The position numbers and the translations under genes were made by a program. A stretch of 7,404 nucleotides of DNA from Caulobacteraceae bacterium (GTDB taxonomy: Bacteria; Pseudomonadota; Alphaproteobacteria; Caulobacterales; Caulobacteraceae): positions 1 through 7,404 of the forward strand of contig JASLDZ010000300.1 of the NCBI GenBank assembly GCA_030151985.1, read 5' to 3'. The notes under the pieces are model-generated. The model did no database searches, had not been told where the DNA came from, and was given only the letters and a program-made list of their open reading frames with translations. The stretch's first letter is position 1. The number at the start of each line of letters is the position of its first letter. Positions 5,281-7,404 of this stretch are shown here, one piece after another.

Positions 5281-6456
5281 TCAGGCCGCCGCGAAGGCCG
5301 CCTCCGCTGCGTCGAGCGCGTCCTGCACCCGGCTGCGGGGCTGCTGCGCGGCCAGCGCGTCGCCGAGCGCCGCCAGGCAGGTCAGCACGTGGCGGGGCGT
5401 GGCGGAGGCGCCGAGCAGGCCGATGCGCCAGGCCTGGCCCTTGAAAGGCCCCAGCCCCGCGCCGATCTCGACGCCGAACCGCTCCAGCATCCGCGCGCGC
5501 ACGGCCGCCTCGTCGATCCCCTCGGGCGTCGCGACGAGGTTGAGCTGCGGCAGGCGATGCTCCGGCGCGACGGGCAGGCCCAGCTCCAGCGCCTCCAGCC
5601 CGGCTGCGAGACCCGCATGGGCGCGGCGGTGGCGGGCGAAGCGCGCCTCCAGCCCCTCCTCGAACAGGGCGACCAGCGCCTCGTGCAGGCCGTAGACGGC
5701 GTTGACTGGGGCGGTGTGGTGGTAGGCGCGGCCGCCCGCTCCGTCCCAGTAGCTCATCAGCAGGCCCACGTCGTAGAGCCAGGTGCGGGGCGGCGCCTTG
5801 CGGGCGGCGATCGCCTCCCGCGCCCTGGGGCCGACGGCGAAGGGCGCCAGGCCGGGCGGCGCGGAGAGACACTTCTGCGTGCCGGAATAGAGCACGTCCG
5901 CGCCCCACTCCGCCGCGTTCACCGCGATCCCGCCCAGCGAGGTCACGCAGTCCACCACGCTCAGCGCCCCGTGCTCGCGGGCCAGCGCGCAGAGCGGGCC
6001 GGGGTCGCTCATCACGCCGGTGGAGGTCTCGGCATGGACGAAGGCCAGGAGCTTGGCGCCCCGCGCCCACAGCGCCGCCTCCACCCGCGCGGGGTCGACC
6101 GGCTCGCCCCAGGCGTGGTCCACACGCACGACCTCCGCCCCCGCGCGCTCGGCCATCTCGGCCATGCGCTGGCCGAAGACGCCGTTGATCGCCACCACGG
6201 CGATGTCGCCCGGCTCGAGCAGGTTCATCATCGCCGCCTCCATCCCGGCGGTCCCGGGGCCGGAGAGCGGCAGGCAGGCGTGGTCGGGCGCGCGGAAGGC
6301 GCGGGCGAGGCCGGTCCGCACCTCGTCCATCAGCGTCACAAACGCGGGATCGAGGTGGCCGATCGTCGGCTTGGCCTGGGCGGCGAGCACCCGTGCGGGG
6401 ACCTCCGAGGGGCCGGGACCCAGCAGCAGGCGGACAGGCGGATCGAAGCTCGGCAT
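5281..6456 (-). CDS. Alanine/serine-glyoxylate aminotransferase (class V, PLP-dependent)
   Basis: A 391-residue fold-type I PLP enzyme that would transfer an amino group from alanine or serine to glyoxylate, giving glycine. It matches human AGXT along its whole length as I remember that sequence: LLLGPGPSEVP (10-20), SGPGTAGMEAAM (65-76), NLLEPGD (78-84), HAETSTGV (141-148), VVDCVTSLGG (167-176), the cofactor lysine in SGTQKCLSAPPG (191-202), YHHTAPV (245-251) and WRIGLLG (343-349). K195 would form the Schiff base, D169 would contact the pyridine nitrogen and R344 would bind the substrate carboxylate. Length is nearly identical to the family norm and nothing catalytic is missing. The ATG at 6456 has only a weak GCGAG upstream but puts the N-terminus at the usual place. 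Donor specificity (alanine or serine) cannot be settled. The gene follows bpt on the same strand after 185 bp, so it probably has its own promoter. Confidence 0.93.
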   Translation of the reverse strand: MPSFDPPVRLLLGPGPSEVPARVLAAQAKPTIGHLDPAFVTLMDEVRTGLARAFRAPDHACLPLSGPGTAGMEAAMMNLLEPGDIAVVAINGVFGQRMAEMAERAGAEVVRVDHAWGEPVDPARVEAALWARGAKLLAFVHAETSTGVMSDPGPLCALAREHGALSVVDCVTSLGGIAVNAAEWGADVLYSGTQKCLSAPPGLAPFAVGPRAREAIAARKAPPRTWLYDVGLLMSYWDGAGGRAYHHTAPVNAVYGLHEALVALFEEGLEARFARHRRAHAGLAAGLEALELGLPVAPEHRLPQLNLVATPEGIDEAAVRARMLERFGVEIGAGLGPFKGQAWRIGLLGASATPRHVLTCLAALGDALAAQQPRSRVQDALDAAEAAFAAA

Positions 6457-6509
6457 GAGGGCTCGCGGGGCTGCGGTCGGCGCGGGAGGTCGCCGCTCAC
6501 GCCATGGTG

Positions 6510-6537
6510 ATTAGGCGACGGCGCCCGGTCCGGTCCA
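6510..6537 (-). promoter_or_regulatory. Weak sigma-70-like promoter candidate for the aminotransferase gene
   Basis: On the minus strand TGGACC (four of six bases of TTGACA) is followed after 16 bp by CCTAAT (four of six of TATAAT). Transcription would start near 6503, about 47 nt before the ATG. The match is modest, but it is the best seen ahead of this gene. Confidence 0.25.
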
Positions 6538-6547
6538 TGGTGCAGGC

Positions 6548-6566
6548 CTTGGATGGAGGTCCAAAG
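6548..6566. repeat. Small hairpin with a CCTCCA loop on the minus strand
   Basis: CTTGGA (6548-6553) pairs with TCCAAAG (6560-6566), with one bulged A. The six-base loop is TGGAGG on the plus strand and CCTCCA on the minus strand. In a minus-strand bpt 3' transcript the loop would be complementary to Shine-Dalgarno sequences. The stem is short. Confidence 0.4.
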
Positions 6567-6571
6567 TCCCT

Positions 6572-6631
6572 CGCGTCCGCCGCTCCCCGTTCGCTCTCCG
6601 GCGTTGGGAGCGGCGGACGCGGTTCTTTTTT
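6572..6631 (+). terminator. Strong intrinsic terminator oriented for plus-strand transcription
   Basis: CGCGTCCGCCGCTCCC (6572-6587) is perfectly complementary to GGGAGCGGCGGACGCG (6606-6621), giving a 16 bp GC-rich stem with an 18 nt loop. It is followed at once by TTCTTTTTT (6623-6631), the longest T run in the window. On the minus strand the run lies before the hairpin, and the bases after it (GAGGGACTTTGG) are not U-rich. It is therefore a poor intrinsic terminator for bpt. No plus-strand gene ends here. Confidence 0.85.
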
Positions 6632-6641
6632 GGGGACGACC

Positions 6642-7400
6642 TCAGCGGTCGATGTCGCGCTCCGCGGCGCCCAGCAGGCGCCAGCCGCCGGGCTTCAGCA
6701 CCTCCAGCGGCGTGAAGCGGGCCTTGTAGTCCATCTTCACCGAGCCCCTGACCCAGTAGCCCAGGTAGACGTACGGAATGCCCGCAGCGCGCGCCTGCTC
6801 CACGTGGTCCAGGATCACGAAGCCGCCCAGGCTGCGGCGGCTCATCGCCGGATCGTAGAAGCTGTAGACCAGCGACAGGCCGTCCTTCAGCGCGTCGACC
6901 AGCACGCAGGCGATCAGGTCGCCCGGGCCGCGGTCGCGGGGCTCCGTGCGGTACTCGATGATGTGGGTGCGGACGGCGGTGTCCTCGACCATGGCGACGT
7001 AGTCGGGCCAGGTCATCTCCGCCATGCCGCCGCTGGCGTGACGCGTCGTGAGGTAGCGGCGCAGAAGCTCGAACTGCTCCAGCGTCGCCTCGGCCTCGAC
7101 GATGTGGCGACGCAGGTCGCCGTTCCGGGCCACCGCCCGGCGCTCGGAGCGGGAGAAGTGGTAGTCCGCCACCGGCAGCCGGGCCGAGACGCAGGCGTCG
7201 CAGGCGTCGCAGGCAGGGCGGTAGGCGATGTTCTGCGAGCGGCGGAAGCCCACCTGAGTCAGGGCGTCGTTGACCTGCGGGCCCTCGCTCATCGGCAGGT
7301 GGGCGAACACCTTCCGCTCGTCGCGTCCGGGCAGGTAGGGGCACGGCGTGGGGGCCGTGAGGAAGAACCGGAGCTGTCGCGACGCGAAGTGGTGGGTCAA
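6642..7400 (-). CDS. bpt: Aspartate/glutamate leucyltransferase (bacterial arginyltransferase homologue)
   Basis: A 252-residue protein that would transfer leucine from Leu-tRNA to N-terminal Asp or Glu of proteins, marking them for ClpS/ClpAP degradation (bacterial N-degron pathway, cytosol). The N-terminal ATE domain starts FFLTAPTPCPYLPGRDERKV (12-31), nearly the family consensus, then has the cysteine cluster C64, C67, C70 in ACDACDACV. The C-terminal GNAT-like domain carries LVYSFYDP, SLGGFVILDHVEQA and YLGYWVRGSVKMDYKARF (about 170-232), the last being the most conserved block of the family. Length is normal (about 240-250). The visible start is a TTG at 7398-7400, giving MTHHF. That is where family members usually begin, but only four bases lie upstream in the window, so a start further right cannot be excluded and the gene may be 5'-truncated. 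No U-rich terminator follows on its own strand. Confidence 0.93.
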   Translation of the reverse strand: MTHHFASRQLRFFLTAPTPCPYLPGRDERKVFAHLPMSEGPQVNDALTQVGFRRSQNIAYRPACDACDACVSARLPVADYHFSRSERRAVARNGDLRRHIVEAEATLEQFELLRRYLTTRHASGGMAEMTWPDYVAMVEDTAVRTHIIEYRTEPRDRGPGDLIACVLVDALKDGLSLVYSFYDPAMSRRSLGGFVILDHVEQARAAGIPYVYLGYWVRGSVKMDYKARFTPLEVLKPGGWRLLGAAERDIDR

Positions 7401-7404
7401 GTCC

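Larger units (their letters stand above)
6457..6641. other. 185 bp intergenic region between bpt and the aminotransferase gene
   Basis: No protein-coding gene is supported here. From right to left it holds a plus-oriented terminator (6572-6631), a small hairpin (6548-6566) and a weak minus-strand promoter candidate for the aminotransferase gene. In that candidate, read on the minus strand, TGGACC (6532-6537) and CCTAAT (6510-6515) are separated by 16 bp. The octamer CCATGGTG occurs twice, at 6502-6509 and 6535-6542. Confidence 0.5.

Noticed and set aside
6502..6542. Repeated octamer CCATGGTG as a possible operator or iteron
   Set aside because: Only two copies, unrelated flanks, and eight bases recur easily in this composition.
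6504..7404. Open plus-strand frame starting ATGGTGATTAGG opposite bpt
   Set aside because: It is the antisense of bpt, it runs straight through the terminator hairpin, and its GGGAGG is 14 nt from the ATG, too far. It looks like a GC-driven shadow.
1..7404. Mobile elements, CRISPR arrays, tRNA or rRNA genes
   Set aside because: No transposase, terminal inverted repeats, regular spaced repeats, or tRNA T-loop/acceptor patterns were seen. The terminator loop near 6590 is not a tRNA.

Overview
This 7.4 kb window is very GC-rich and reads as chromosomal DNA of an alphaproteobacterium, most likely of the order Caulobacterales (Caulobacter, Phenylobacterium or Brevundimonas type). The pointers are a FlaEY-like flagellar protein beside flagellin-glycosylation genes, the strong G/C third-position bias, and a Bpt-type leucyltransferase of alphaproteobacterial style. 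The genus cannot be fixed from the sequence alone.

Left part (1-3137), flagellin modification. A large gene on the minus strand runs off the left edge and resembles the Caulobacter flagellar regulatory protein FlaEY: a flagellin-like N-terminal part followed by beta-propeller-type repeats. Upstream of it on the same strand, 53 bp away, is a GNAT acetyltransferase of the FlmH/PseH type. Divergent from that pair, across an 81 bp leader region, is a plus-strand sialic-acid-synthase-family gene. Its sequence signatures are those of pseudaminic acid synthase (PseI/NeuB) rather than of NeuB or LegI proper. PseH and PseI catalyse separate steps of CMP-pseudaminic acid synthesis, so the locus probably supplies the sugar that decorates flagellin. 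The other pathway enzymes are not in the window.

Middle part (3141-5280), unrelated single genes. A GT4-family glycosyltransferase on the minus strand converges on pseI with a 3 bp gap. Divergent from it is a TetR-family regulator on the plus strand. A 61-residue minus-strand protein of unknown function follows, converging on the TetR gene with a 13 bp gap. It has an excellent ribosome binding site and a palindrome over its likely promoter.

Right part (5281-7404), metabolism and protein turnover. Minus-strand genes encode an alanine/serine-glyoxylate aminotransferase (class V, PLP) and, at the right edge, the N-degron enzyme Bpt (aspartate/glutamate leucyltransferase). The 185 bp between them holds a textbook intrinsic terminator: a 16 bp perfect stem followed by TTCTTTTTT. 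It is oriented for plus-strand transcription, yet no plus-strand gene precedes it nearby. It also holds a small hairpin whose loop reads CCTCCA on the minus strand.

No insertion sequence, CRISPR array, tRNA or rRNA was seen. The least explained signals are the orphan plus-strand terminator, a 9 bp hairpin that would bury the pseI ribosome binding site, and the palindrome in front of the small gene. I do not see a wholly new multi-gene system.
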